Below, piece by piece: positions 25,025 to 37,302 of a stretch of 64,000 nucleotides of DNA; position 1 is the first letter of the stretch, and each line of letters begins with the position of its first letter. The notes beneath the pieces were generated by a model. The model was given only the letters and a program-made list of their open reading frames with translations. It did not search any database and was not told the origin of the DNA. The translations under genes were made by a program, and so were the position numbers. The stretch is from Heliocybe sulcata. Taxonomy: Eukaryota; Basidiomycota; Agaricomycetes; Gloeophyllales; Gloeophyllaceae. Location: positions 300,862 to 364,861 of the forward strand of contig ML213513.1 of assembly GCA_004369045.1 (NCBI GenBank). The letters are read 5' to 3'.

Positions 25025-25215
25025 ATCGACAAATCGCATAACGCAGCTCATATATTTGACTCTCTACCGGTGATCGGCAGGTTGGACCCAGTTGGTCGGC
25101 GTTGCTGGACAGTGCCGAAAGTGAAGATGCCCGAGTAGTCCGTAATCCCGCAGTTGCAGGCAAACGGCGATTTCTATGTTGATCGGACGCCCACACATTC
25201 AGACGAGTGCCACTC
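25025..25215 (+). repeat. Diverged coding-like relic, copy B2
   Basis: The reverse complement resembles 12340-12535. In the plus reading, SWSALLD-like sequence near 25088 and LQANGDFYVDRTP-like sequence near 25153 are recognisable, but stops interrupt and a dozen residues present in copy B1 are absent. It lies inverted relative to B1. Parent gene not identified. Confidence 0.5.
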
Positions 25216-25584
25216 AAAATCATACATCATTCCTCCATGCGAACTAAAAGGAACTTGGAGAAGCGGGCCACTGCGTTGCATGGCATTTTACGAGTCCTGA
25301 GGCCCAAGTAATATTTTAATTATACCATATATCCTTTGCTTAAATAATTATATAACATGGTGCAGAGATAATGAATCAAACCATCAACTAGACACATAAT
25401 TAAAATTCTGAGAGCACAGAAACACACATGAATTCCTGTAAGTCTACTGGGTGCCACCACGGAGAGACCAGAGCCAATCGAAATCCCGACGACGCGACTA
25501 GGACCCAAACAAATCACTTCATGTAGTGGGTTCCCACGGTAAGAACGATCTCCGGCAAAGACGACCGCGTAGAAAATCACAATN

Positions 25585-25683
25585 NNNNNNNNNNNNNNNN
25601 NNNNNNNNNNNNNNNNNNNNNNNNNNNNNNNNNNNNNNNNNNNNNNNNNNNNNNNNNNNNNNNNNNNNNNNNNNNNNNNNNNN
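25585..25683. other. Assembly gap (99 N)
   Basis: A run of N interrupts the sequence. The left flank (25310-25584) is unusually AT-rich. What lies in the gap, and its true length, cannot be known from this window. Confidence 0.98.
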
Positions 25684-26062
25684 AAAACGCGGTTTGTAGG
25701 CATTTTGTAGTCACGAATACAAGCGGACTTTGAAGCGGAACTTAAATCCTGTAATGAGCACTACGCAAAATAACTCTCACGACTTCTCGGCATTGGCTTC
25801 CCACGCTGCTGCTGTTCGGCAACCCGCCCTACTTTTGAGCGTAAGGACTCCTCCTTCGTTACCTCAGGACTCGTAACCCTACATGCTTCCGTCCGTATCA
25901 TGAACGTGATTGCTCGGGAAGACTACCAGAAGATGCCCGCGACGGTCTATCGTCGTGCAGAGAACGCGCATCATAATACGTCTCCCCCGAATATCTGGAC
26001 GCTGTAGATATAATGTGCCGTCTGACTTGGGCTCCTCTTCGGTCCTAGCGTCAACTTTAGGC

Positions 26063-26400
26063 ATGGCGGCTCCATCCTTCCCTCCCTTCGACCAGTCGCG
26101 CTACGCTTGGCGTGCCTCTCCCGATGACCCCGCCAAGCACATCAGAGAGGCGCAGGGCAGTGAGATCATCGAAGATGTTTGGAACCGCTTCCTGCACGGG
26201 GAACAAACCTCTTCCTCGCTGTCGATCTGGAATTGTCCTCCCCGATATCGACGGCTAACTTCATGGCCGCGCCAAGGAGGCGTGTCTTGAGACCCGTTTC
26301 TACATCCCTGTCACCGGAGGCTCGACCGAGCAGACCGAGGACGACACCAGTCTTGTGATCTATCGTGCTGGTGAAGCAACAGCATGGGCTTTACTATTAA
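26063..26400 (+). pseudogene. Truncated copy of the HHxxxDG acyltransferase gene
   Basis: The frame from ATG 26063 reads MAAPSFPPFDQSRYAWRASP and then EIIEDVWNRFLHGEQ, closely similar to the N-terminus of the acyltransferase at 35589-37302 (MSAPTFAPMDFSRYVWRVSP; EVIEDVWNRFNHGEQ). Directly after HGEQ the frame breaks: the next conserved stretch, NLFLAVDLELS, is readable only one base out of phase. Similarity fades by about 26400, so the catalytic part is absent. It is a dead partial duplicate about 9.5 kb from its relative and in the opposite orientation. Confidence 0.75.
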
Positions 26401-27212
26401 CCGTATCGGTACGCGCTAGTGTGACTTACGTTCGAAGCGTATCCGGTTAACAAGAGTCGCAGTTCAATGCACTATTAGCCCCACGTCATGTTGCTTTGGT
26501 TCGCAATCATTGCGACCTTCATCGTGCTGCGCATCGGGAGCACTCTGAGTAACTTGATTCATTCGCCAGTGTATTACTTACAGAAACTGTTCGGTACAAG
26601 TATATCGTGTTCATGGCTTGCGTTGCCAGAAAGTCAGGCTAGGCCGTGCATATGGGCCTTAGCTCTTGAAGAGATTAGCAGTACTAAGTATCTGTAGACA
26701 ATCAACCATCCACGACATATACATCCGCCTGCCGCTGACACTTATCTGGACTTAAAGCTTAAAAGAAGCAGTTGATATTAATGATTCCTGGACGCGTCTG
26801 CTCAATGAGACCGTCAACGTGTGCATGGTCCTCCGTGGGCAGCGGGATTATTCAAGGACTGGCAGGGGTACATTCGAAGTTTGAGCTGGACGTGCTGCAG
26901 ACTAGAGTTGAAAAACGTTGAAACGTTGATGCTGCATGAGTCGCATGGCAGCGTGAATCAGATCCGTCTGGAATCTGGATCCAAGTGGCGCGCAGGTGCG
27001 CGACAGCGATGTTTGACGCTGCTTGGCCACGGCGACGTTCGACGTGAACGCCGATTGCCCCGCGCGGTTTGATCATCAACTCGGTGAAAAGCAAGTAGCA
27101 GAAGACGGCATGTTCATTGCTCCCTGGCCAGCCCATTTTCCTTGGGTATCCAACACTCGCGCTACGCCATAACTACAGCAAGCCGCTACCCACTGGCCGC
27201 GGGATCATTAAC
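26401..27212. other. Gene-free stretch before the hydrolase
   Basis: No gene supported; only short frames, probably including the hydrolase promoter near its right end. Confidence 0.4.
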
Positions 27213-28370
27213 ATGAGCTTCTCGGTAGAGACACTGAAGATTCTAAGCATTGAGCAAGGTCTCAATTTGGACGTGTGGTACTATAAACCTTCTACAGACG
27301 GGCCTCATCCTGTTGTAGTAGCTGGGCATGGGTTCATACTCTCCAAATTGTCAGAAGGCGTTCTCTGACTCCCTCCTTGATTTAGACTGACATTAGTCAA
27401 GAAAGCTGGTCTGGCTCCATTCGCAGAAGCGTGGGCTACGGAGGCAGGATACGCGTCCCTCGTCCTCGACTATCGCTACTTTGGTGAATCCGATGGCCAG
27501 CCACGCAGTCTGACTTCCTTGTCAGCGCAGTTGGAAGACTATAAGACAGTCATTGCTTGGGCGCGTGCTCGACCCGCGCAGTTTCGCACTGACAAGATTG
27601 TCGTGATGGGCAGCGCCTCGAGCGGACTCCATGTTGCAAGCTTAGTCGCCAATGATCCCCAACTTGCGGGGGGTATGGCACACTGCCCCATGCTCGACGG
27701 TAACACCCTTCCCCTTGCGATTTCGTTTTTGCTAACATTTATGCAGCGTACGCCATAATGTCTTCCGGCTCCCCAAACCTCAGAATACTGTTCTGGGCGA
27801 TTGTCGACTACATCAAGGGCAAACTGGGGCTCAAACCGGTCTTCATACCTGCCGTTGGGCGACCGGGAAAGTTCGCATTTATGACTACGCCGAGCTCTGA
27901 ACCGGGTGAGTCGCCTCGAACGACGTCCTGCACCTTTCCCTTAAGGCTCCTTTAGGCTTCCAACATATGTGGGCGGAAACCAACACGCCATACTCGCAAT
28001 ATCCGAACGTCCTTACACCACGATTACTCTTCGAGTTCATGGCAGCGCGGCCGGGTCTCAAACTAAAGGATACTGCCGGTCGAATGTTGGTTGTCATGGC
28101 GGAGAAGGACGATTTAATCCCTGCGTCTATTACTCGGGACGTCGTAGCTGGCGCTGCTGAAAGTCAGTAGACTAGAAGAATTGCCATAATATCGTACTAA
28201 CTGGCTTACAGAGGTGGAATTCGTAATATCCCCAGGAGGGCATTTCGATGTTGTGAAAGGTGGTCAGGTCAGTTGCCGGACGAATAATTCACGGCAATGT
28301 CTGACGTTGGCTGTAGGGCTACGAGACAAATATCAAAGCGCAAATCTCGTTCTTGAAGAGCTTGCTATAA
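27213..28370 (+). CDS. Alpha/beta hydrolase (acetyl-xylan-esterase/peptidase-like)
   Basis: The start ATG at 27213 gives MSFSVETLKILS, then VVVAGHGF, the oxyanion-side motif. After an intron near 27352-27401 follow GYASLVLDYRYFGESDGQPR and MGSASSGLHVASLV, which carries the likely nucleophile Ser. Asp is seen in AEKDDLIPA and His in SPGGHFDV, so the triad is complete. Later introns near 27703-27746, 27905-27956, 28160-28211 and 28270-28317 keep the frame to the TAA at 28370. The first intron's exact ends are uncertain: the best in-frame choice ends at AAG before AAAGCTGG. About 300 residues. No signal peptide, so probably intracellular. It borders the synthase cluster and could hydrolyse a thioester or ester intermediate, but that is inference. 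Confidence 0.8.
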
Positions 28371-29347
28371 TTCATCGTGCCTAGTGTCTCCAGCTATTTG
28401 CTTCAGTCTCGAAGGCTATCTAGTGAACTTGTCAAGTTACGTGTCGATTCTGGCGAATATAGATCTCTATCATGTAATTGCGGATTCTACCTATCCGTCG
28501 TACTTCTATCAAGCGTGACTGCAATTACCGCTCAGCAGTGTCGTTCCTCATCCGCTATAGCGTCAACCGACAGCGGCACCGTATTCTTCCCAGAAGCTCT
28601 TAGAGCTGCGTCGAGTTCTGGACTGTCGGACTGGACTGTGGGACAGCGATGCGTGCGCACCAACAAGTAGTACTGCCCGCAGGAAGGAACATCACTGTAA
28701 TCACGTTCTGATCATGGGAGCGATGAAATGGTCAAAGCGGTTCGTACAACAGCGCCCGAGAGCTTCTTCCCCTGTGAACACATCTTAAAAATCGACAGAG
28801 ACAATAGAGAGGCATAAATCTTAGACGGACAAAAGTACCATCCTTGATATACATACATAGCTGGAACTTCTGCGTTGGCACTAGAAGCATTTCGCGCTCG
28901 TAATGGTATCCCTGTGGGTCATCTATCCAGTCATTGAACCTCAGGTCACCCACCGCGAAGCTGTGGTGGGGCTAGTTTTCGCTGGCATCTTGGAAACTTG
29001 GGGCCAGCTACTGCTTACCGGATGCCAAGTGGTAACCCGAGTAGCACCCACAAATCGAGGGGCTTGTACCTGACAACCGCACCAGTGGTTTGTTTCTGCA
29101 TATGTTGCGAGCCATGTCTTCATTACAGTCTGTTACCTTGTATGAGATCTTCAGAAGCTGTTAATAGGGTGTTCTCGGCTCGAACGCGTTTCGTGACTGT
29201 GGAGCGGGAGGATGTTCATTGCAAATGCGATATGGCACGACTACATATAATATAGTCGATACACGATATCGCTATCTACGACCGAAAACTCAGCGGACTG
29301 AGGTGTAGTACCGCAATACAATTCGCTCTATCGCTAGCTAGCTAGTA
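28371..29347. other. Gene-free stretch between hydrolase and synthase
   Basis: No gene supported. The two flanking genes converge here, so it probably holds two 3' UTRs and terminators. Confidence 0.45.
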
Positions 29348-32300
29348 TCATGCAAGCCCTGCCAACAAGGTTTTCAGAGGGGTGTCGGAAGTATATGCTG
29401 AAGGCAAGATTGTAGCGCCCGTCGCCTCTTCGAGTTTGTTGCAGAGTCGCACAAAACCCATGGAATCAATACCTAGCGAATGAAATGTCTCATCGAGCAC
29501 GCGGGAGTAATGTTCGGCTGTATAATTGAAATCGGCAGCAAGAGCATGCAAGAACGCCTGCTCAACACTAGTGGACGAATGGCATCCATTGAGGTCTCCG
29601 GGTTTCGCCGTGTCATACAATTCTCTTGGTGCCACCAGTGAGGAAGGCTGTTCAGCCTGAGTGAATTCAGTAGTAGCCGTAGCGCCAAGCTTTGAGGATG
29701 AACAGGAAGGGGCAGATTGCTTTGAAGCATACGTTGTGATCACCGCCGCCGTCATCATGTCGCCCGTTCTCTCAATACAGCCGTCCGCGGGCAAGACATG
29801 AAGATCAGTCCAGCCATACCGTTGTAACATACTCGTCACAATACTGTCTGGACCGACATCAATGAAGGTCTGTTGCCTCCCTCCATTGGTAACAGCCATC
29901 CCCCGCACAGTCACCATGCTTTGGAAAAAATTGATTGTTTGCCGCATATGTCGGAGCCAGTACTGAGGTCGCAGACGCTGAGACTTCAGAGGTCGCCCCG
30001 TCAATCCGGAAATATAGGTGCATTTTGTACGGGGATCTTGAGGAGGAACGAAATCCTTTTCGCAAGTCACCGTCTGTCCAAATATCCGCATCGCTCTATC
30101 GAGGAGAGCAGAATGATAGGGCACTGCACTATTGATCCGCTTGGAGCGTAATTTCCGACCTTCCAAATACTGCACGCTCCGCTCGATGGCTGAAGCAGAT
30201 CCGGCGAGCACGACGTGGGTTGGACCAGCGTGGATTGCAATGTCAGGCGCGTCATGAACGTCGGTGATGACATGCTTTACTTCGTCTATGCTAGCAAAGA
30301 CATTTAGCATGCCCCCGGCCTGAACTGAGCAGCTGTCGGTGCAGGCTATGTGAGATTGGCACTGTTTATGCGGTTCGACCGTATCAACCAGGATTCCAGA
30401 CTGGTGAATGGCCAAAGCCCGACGAGCGATAACTTGAGTGATTTCCTTCTCGTCCGCATAACCTCCCGTAATAGCAGCGGCGAATTCTCCAAAGCAGTAG
30501 CCTAAAACGACATGGGCATGGACGCCTTGCCTTGATAGACGTTCGATTTTCCATAGTTGAGAGGCTAAGGTGTACAATTGCACCGCCAGAATCTGCGCAG
30601 CTTTGTTACATCTGACAGAGCACAAGTAAGTAACATCGAAAGCGGAACATCGTGATGCACATACGTTTCTCCAGGCACAGCGGGATAGGAAAAGCTCGGA
30701 AACACTTCAGTTACGTGCTCGATCAACCTATCCAAAATGACACGGGATCCATCATCCAATGAATAGTTCCCGAGACTCGTCAATGATGGGCCGAAGAGAA
30801 ATATGTATTGTTGCGGGTCAACACATTGGCTGGTATCATGGGTCATACCGCCGCTTGCATCTTGCGGAGAATTGTATGTGAGAATAGCGTTCATGAGTAG
30901 ATCGATAAGGCGCTTGTCCAGGGGAGGACAATCCGCAAGTGCCTGGCTTCGTCGGACCGTCGTGGAAACGTCCAGATTAGCATATCTCGATGGAAAGCCT
31001 CCTAACTGGAATATAGCTCTGAAGGACGGTAGCAACCTAGATAGAGAAATAATAGGGCCACTATCTTGCAGGCTGTCTAAGGAGGCCAAGGCGGCTTCTA
31101 TTGTTCCGATGTACTCTTCCAGAGACACCAATTCTGGGATAAAAGACCCAGTGCATGTAGCAGCCTGCAAGACGACGTCTTTCCATGGCGCAATCACTGG
31201 ATTCGCGACGTTGGAAAAGGCAAGATCCTCCGGGAAGTGCCCGTCCCGGTATAGTATCAAATCTCGAATTGCTCTTGCACAGACGTCTACAGGAACCCAA
31301 GAGGCGTCCGGAAGGTCCTTGGGAACTTTTTGGATAGACGGCATAGCTCCGAGTATCATAGGGATCATTTCATTCGCTGTCCATGCTCCTGTCCTGGAAT
31401 GCCCGCAGATTTGTCCGATTCGGATAACATGTAAGCGGAATGCATTAGGATACCGACGATGGAGATGACGAAGGACGTGTTCAGCAGCGAGCTTGGAGAC
31501 TGCGTAGCCCTAAGATTATACCGATTCAATATTCGCCATGTCCATTGCCACACATCGCAAGACGTACCTGCGGTAATGAATAGTGGACCTTTCCATCCAG
31601 CGGTGATTCTGGAACGATAGGATTTTCATAGCCGAAGGACGTGCTGATGCTACTTAGGAAGTGGATCCGGGGCCTGCGATTGCACCATAGGGTAAGCTGC
31701 GCAAGGCGCTGAACCACGACGAGGTCCGATTCGAAGGAGGTCAAATGGCTGTTAAAATCTACTTTCCAAGCGCAGTGCACTATCGCATCAACTGAGTTCA
31801 GCAGTTGCGTGTATTCATCCAACGTGCAGCCAAGATACTCGTCACGGAGATCGGTGACAGAAAGAAGTCTCAGAGTTCCTAGCGAAGTAGCTCGTGCAAT
31901 GACTTCATTGTCTAGATTCTTCGAGCCGAATGCATGGAGGAGCCGGTCAAGGGCCTGACCGCGGATGAGACAGACAACGCAGACAGTAGCCTCCATCAGC
32001 AGCTCCTGCAACAGATGACTTCCTAGGAAGCCAGTAGCTCCAGTAAGCAGGATTGTGTGACGGATCCCGGACTTCTTTCGGTCTCGCGGCGCCGGAAACC
32101 TAGCTGATTCGAGGAGACTACTGAACCTATCGATCAAGGAGTCCAACTGGACCTGTGTATAGCTTGTCTTCCGCATCGTGGGATGCGAGACGAAGTGCGA
32201 TAGGGCTTCCAACGTCATACAGTTATACAAGTCAGCAGGCTCAACTCGAACCGCGAGTTCCTTTGACAAGCTACCAGCAAGCTCGATAGCATTGAGGGAA

Positions 32301-34587
32301 TTGACTCCCAGATCGAAAATGTTGGTGTTTGGCGATAAGTTTGGTGTGGACAAGTGAAGAATGCGAGTGACTGCCGCGGATACAATGGCTAACGTCGATG
32401 CAGGATCCCTCCGTGGAGGTAGCGTCGCAACGGACCCGAGGCCAGCCTGCCATGTTTGTGAATCGCCCGCCGCACCTTCCCGCGCAGGGATGCGGACTGA
32501 AGTGTGCGGATCGCGACCCCGCCACCAGACACGTCGCTGGAATGGATAAGTGGGAAAGGTTCGCAGACGGTCGATTGATACAGCAGAGCGAGGGAAAATC
32601 TTCGGGAAATCCAAAGTGTGTCCCCTTTCGTACATGAAGGTCGCTGCATCCAGAAGAGCACCCATTTGTATCAGCTGGTCAAGACGGCGCTGGTCATCGT
32701 CATCGAAAGACGACGAGTCCTTCATCGCGTCGACATCGAACAGCGGCATGAGGAGCTGGGGAGCAGGGTCCTGCACGGGCATCGGTTCTGAACAGCCTGA
32801 AATAATGGATTTCAGATCCTCTAGATCGCGCGCCACTATAGCCTTTCGCACTGGATGGTGCTCACGGCAGATTGACAGTATAGTGGCCAAATCAGCGATA
32901 GAAGCTTGAGACGTCTCTGCCCAGTCCATAACGGCTACAATAGATGCGCTGAGAGCGCTAGCAGAGCGCCCCGAGAACGGAACCAGGTAGCGAAAATAAG
33001 AGGGGATAGGGGTCGTGTCTCTTGAAGGGGGCTCCTGCAACACGAGACAAGCAACTGCACCGCCTGTGGTACGCTATCGGGTCAGAGCAGAGTAGTAGGT
33101 TGGCACATCACTGGATACGTACTGAAACCAAAGCTGCTGACAGTAGCGATGCTGGATCCATGGTGGTCTAAGGGAATGCTACTCACTGGCACCTTGAGAT
33201 ATTGGGAGTTAATGTTTGATGCGGGTTGAACGTGATGCGGCGGTATCTGCCTATGTTTGAAACATAGTAGAACCTTCAATACACCTATGTCGCATTCAGA
33301 GAGTGCTACATGGGAAATCATTGGCAGCTGCTGTCTTACCGACTAGTGCCGCGGCAGCCTGGCAATGACCTACGACTGTCTTCGAAGACGAGACATACAG
33401 AGCTCTCTCACGGTAATGGCCGTATATTTGTTGAATTGCTTCTAGTTCGATCCTGTCTCCGAGGACTGTGCCCGTCCCGTGTGCTGTTAAAGGGGGAGAC
33501 ACTCCTCAGCGTGCGTGAATACCATGGAACACAGACACTGACCTTCGTGAAAGGCAACACTGTCACGATCGACTCCTGCAGAATGCAAGGCTTCCTGCAG
33601 CACGTCGCATTGCACCTTCACGTTGGGAGTGGCCAATGTGGATGCCTTTCCGTTATGACGAATGAGGACCGCCCGTATCAAAGCATCCATACAGTTGCCG
33701 TCTCGTGCGGCAAGACTTGATTTCTTCAGCACCAAAAATACTGCCCCTTCCTGCAAAGGGTGGTCAATATCATAATAGAAAATGTCCCGTGCTTATGACT
33801 TACGGAGGGCAGATAACCGTCAGCATCTTTAGAGAAAGTGGAACATCGGCCTTTTTTTGAGGCTACACCAACTGATGACGCCCAAAGTAATGGTGCAGGA
33901 CAGAAATGGGTGGCCAAAGCGCCAACTATTGCCACATCAGCTTGTCCCGTTAAAATGGAGTGTACTCCTATGCAAAGGGAGCATTGATTACATTGGGCTA
34001 TTGTCAATGACAACTCAGTGTAACGCACCATAATCAAGGGCATTTGCCCCACTTGCACAAGCACTCGAAACCGTCGAGGCAGCACCATGAAAATCGAAGA
34101 AGTGCGAAACTCGTCCCGCAACGACGCTTGGGTCTGAATTCTGAGCCCAGTTATGATCGAAAGCTGATGGCCCTTCCTCCAACGCACGCCTGACGTCCCA
34201 ATTATCCTCGGAGCCCATTGCAATTGTAACTGATACTCTTTTGCCTCTGAGCTCTCTTGGCGCAACGCCAGCATTTTCCAACGCTTCCCATGTTAGCTCT
34301 AGGGCTAGACGGCAGTTGGGTCTCATTATTTCTGCTTCACCTGGAGGTATGTCGAAGAAGCTGGCGTCGAACGCCTCGACACCATCCTGCCCCAGCCAAC
34401 CACCGTTGCAAGGGGTAGAACCGGGTGCCATCCAATCGAACCCTCGGGAAGGCGGTGGAGGCTGGCTGCAGTCTTTCCATCCGCCCTCTACGAGCATCGA
34501 CCAGAATCTGGAGGAATCCTGCACACCTCCTGGAAGCCGACAAGAGCTTCCGATAATGGCGACAAAGTCCGGCTGTTGATTGTCCAT
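29348..34587 (-). CDS. Multidomain synthase KS-ACP-reductase-acyltransferase-ACP
   Basis: Eight exons, ATG 34587 to stop 29348, about 1,610 residues. KS (about 1-430): Cys in SSACASGANAL, HGTGT, and KTVVGH. No acyltransferase follows; the post-AT linker FPTYPFQRRVWW comes after a short spacer. ACP (about 645-720): FDLGVNSLNAIEL. Thioester reductase (about 750-1140): ILLTGATGFLGSH, FLSSIS, GYAVSKLAAEH. Then, in the same open frame with a linker of about 20 residues and no stop, a transacylase domain (FLFGPSLTSLG, GYCFGEFAAAI with Cys in place of the usual Ser, VPYHSALLDR with His) and a second ACP (SLGIDSMGF). All seven introns keep frame; the one inside the transacylase (gtatgt...gtcag, 53 bases) is needed. 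It should elongate an acyl chain and release an aldehyde. The order is unlike any synthase I know. It might be split in life at Met in GGMTHDTSQ. Confidence 0.85.
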
Positions 34588-35588
34588 GGTGGCAGTCAGG
34601 AATCTAAGGTGCCTCAGATGAAGTAGGGAAAACTAAGGAGAGAATAACCGCAAAATATCGCGAGAAGCAGGAACAGAGGACGGACGGGGTTGCATTATAC
34701 ATAACTTGCGGGCCACAGAGCCAGATGACAGCTGAAGTGGCGACCTGAAAACGTCTCATGCGGTGTCGGCGGATTCGGCAAACTTCATGCATCCCTGTGA
34801 ATGATTGATGTTACACCCACCAATCTTTCACCGGGAATTGATGATCAGGGAGGCCGGAACGATACGTATGCCGACGAGCCGAGGATCAGGCAACAGCACA
34901 TTTGCCAGAACTTGGAGCTGCTCGCCGACTCTTGCGAGTGTTATCGAATGGAGTGATCCCGATACCCACTGACGACCGGGATTTTTCCGCAGCATTGCCA
35001 TCCGGGACACCCGACCTTGCGCTAATGTGACGAACCTGGAGCCCGGGCTGATATACGACGTACCTAGACCGGCAATGGTATCTTTGAATATATGCAAGTC
35101 GGAGTTAGCCATGCTTGAAGTATTTCCGAAAATGATGACAAGCAAGGACACGAAACTGACAGGGCTCGCCCAAGCAAGGATCACCGGACCCGAGCTTGCC
35201 AATACTATCTAACTGAAGGTCTGAACGCGAACTTTATGATCAGAAGCATATCCGTGCTTTCCATGAGGCGGCGACACGGGCAGCACGGACTGACTTTCAA
35301 GCAGCCACGGCGCAGCCCGCAAGTTACCAAAGGGAGCTGATAGAGACCACGAAGCAAGTCAGAGCGTCGTGAACCTTTGAGTCAAAAGAGTGCGGATGTC
35401 GCTCGAGGTTACAATTGAATATTGAAGTTCGCCTTTACGCGACGGCGAAGCGCTCGGCAGCTCGGATAGTCCCGGGAGCACTTAATGTCATGTACGTTTT
35501 GCCACCAATCACGGCTATAACTACTCATATTCATGTTTACAACACAGCAAAAATAATACAGGTTATATCGCCATCTCCTCGTGTGTAA
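34588..35588. other. Stretch between synthase and acyltransferase genes
   Basis: This holds the promoter of the KS-ACP-reductase gene and the 3' end of the acyltransferase gene, both on the minus strand. A minus frame at 34828-35202 (124 codons) and a plus frame at 35027-35212 overlap; neither is recognisable, and I do not call a gene. Confidence 0.4.
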
Positions 35589-37302
35589 CATTACAGCAAA
35601 ATGGACATCAGCTCAGCCCATTTCTTGATGAACCCGTCTACCACATCACGGGGCATGGCGACCTCGTTGTAGTCGGCAGCAAGTGTAAGCCTCTTGTTCC
35701 AGCTATGAACACGGAAGAATCTGCTCCAATAAGTAGTTAAAATGCCATGACCACTTTGATGACGAATGTTGCTACGTACGGGCCCGGGTCCGTCTTATTC
35801 AGTGAATTGAAGAAGTCTGTCACTTTAACCACGACGTTGCCTTGACTGTCTTTGTACTCCGGCTGCAAGTAAGTTTCTCCAATTCCATCTCCTGCGAACC
35901 ATGGTCCCATCCACGGTGGCGGAGGCCTACGCAATAATGATGACGTGAATTGCGAGGTGTACATGTAAGGACTGAAACGTACGGAGCACCGGAGCGTAGA
36001 CCAGCCAGCATCATTTCGACCTCCTGTGCTTCGATAGCGAGAAGGGAAGGGTAGCTCTTCTGCTTGGCGTATTCCTGCTTTACCGCATCTGCCAGCTTGA
36101 GGAGCTGCGCCTTCTCTCCCTCAGCAGCGGACGATTGTACGAGCTTGACTGGAACGACGATGGCCGACATGCCGAGACAATAACCGGGGTAACCCTCGCG
36201 AGAGGACCAAGGAGCAGCAAGACGTGCCCTGCTGTCCACAAGGCCGTAGAATACAAAAGACGCATCATCCGGAGTCGACTCGTTCGGCGGGTTGTCGGAC
36301 GCGCAAACGAGGCAAACAGCTCCATGAGCTGGGGAGAATCAGCTACAGGTTATGCTTAACTACGTAACCGAGACTTACCGACTTGAGTTATCGTGTAGCC
36401 CAAGCTACGCGCGTTTTGAATGATTTTTGCACTCTCTTCAGGAGCAAATGTGTAACTGGCTCGCCGAGTCGGACCAGGTCCAATGTCCCTGGTCTTGAAA
36501 CCGTATTGTCTCTGTAGAGCCACTAAAATTGAGAATTGGGAAAAAAGAAACTGTGCAAACAAATACTTACGGGCATCGCAGCGGCCAGGTCCCCCATAAC
36601 CCCCGCAAGCGTCTGATTGTAGGGCTCACCCTCGCGAGGTTCACTCGGAGCCAGTATCTCTGATGCCACTGGAGTCAGATTTTCGACTTCCTTGCCCCAT
36701 TGGAACTGCTTTGAGGCGAGGGATGGAACGCTCAAGTACGGAGCGAGAATCTGGAGGTATTTCGTAATGGCGATCTTGGTGCCGGCTCCGTCAAACGGAG
36801 TGTGGTGCGTATGCATCAGAAGACCGTAGGACGTCGAGGATCGAGTGACGAAGTAGAGGAATGTTTGGTCTCCATTTGGTTCGGGTATCTTGTTCTGTCC
36901 AATCCGGTAGCGCAGCTCGTCTAAGTCGGTCGTTCCTTCGTAGAGACGAACCGTCCTGGATGCCCACTCCAAAGCCTCTTGTTGGTCATGGGGAACCTTG
37001 TACGTGACTAGCGAGTTGCCGGCCTCATCTTGCTCGGTGTTGGCGGCGACGATCGGGAGACTGAAACGCATGGCTAGCCATGCTGCTTTCGCCCGAGCGA
37101 TGAAGTCATTCACGGGAGTGTCGACGGAGAGTTCTAAGTCAGCAGCTAGGAACAAATTCTGTTCGCCGTGGTTGAATCTGTTCCACACGTCTTCAATCAC
37201 CTCTCCTCCAGCAGCCTCGCGAAGATATTTGGAGGAGTCGTCCGGCGAGACACGCCAGACATATCTGCTGAAATCCATGGGGGCAAACGTGGGTGCAGAC
37301 AT
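35589..37302 (-). CDS. HHxxxDG acyl-CoA-dependent acyltransferase
   Basis: Five exons, ATG 37302 to TAA 35589, about 480 residues. The catalytic motif HTHHTPFDGAG fits the HHxxxDG signature of the condensation/BAHD-like superfamily, to which fungal trichothecene-type O-acetyltransferases also belong. The N-terminal part carries SRYVWRVSPDDSSKYLREA and VIEDVWNRFNHGEQ. A later segment has MGPWFAGDGIGETYL, in the place where BAHD enzymes carry a DFGWG-type motif. Four GT-AG introns keep frame. No signal peptide or membrane segment, so cytosolic. It sits between the two divergent synthases and is the likely enzyme for acylating a hydroxyl or amine of the product. A dead partial copy lies at 26063. 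Confidence 0.85.

Larger units (their letters stand above)
23083..26062. other. Long gene-poor stretch with assembly gap
   Basis: No gene is supported. A possible small frame at 24300-24536 (78 residues, Ser/Thr-rich) has no recognisable similarity. An inverted repeat lies at 24094-24148, relic B2 near 25.1 kb, and an AT-rich block at 25310-25584 that ends in an assembly gap. Confidence 0.45.

Noticed and set aside
25310-25703. Minus frame of 127 codons in AT-rich DNA spanning the assembly gap
   Set aside because: A third of it is N, it resembles no protein I know, and AT-richness alone does not show organelle origin.
30565-30900. Frame change inside the C-terminal transacylase as a sign of a broken gene
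   Set aside because: A 53-base GT-AG intron (gtatgt to gtcag) joins the two frames exactly and restores family-like sequence.
30803-31468. 221-codon plus frame inside the KS-ACP-reductase gene
   Set aside because: Antisense of a reductase exon with clear family motifs; a shadow.
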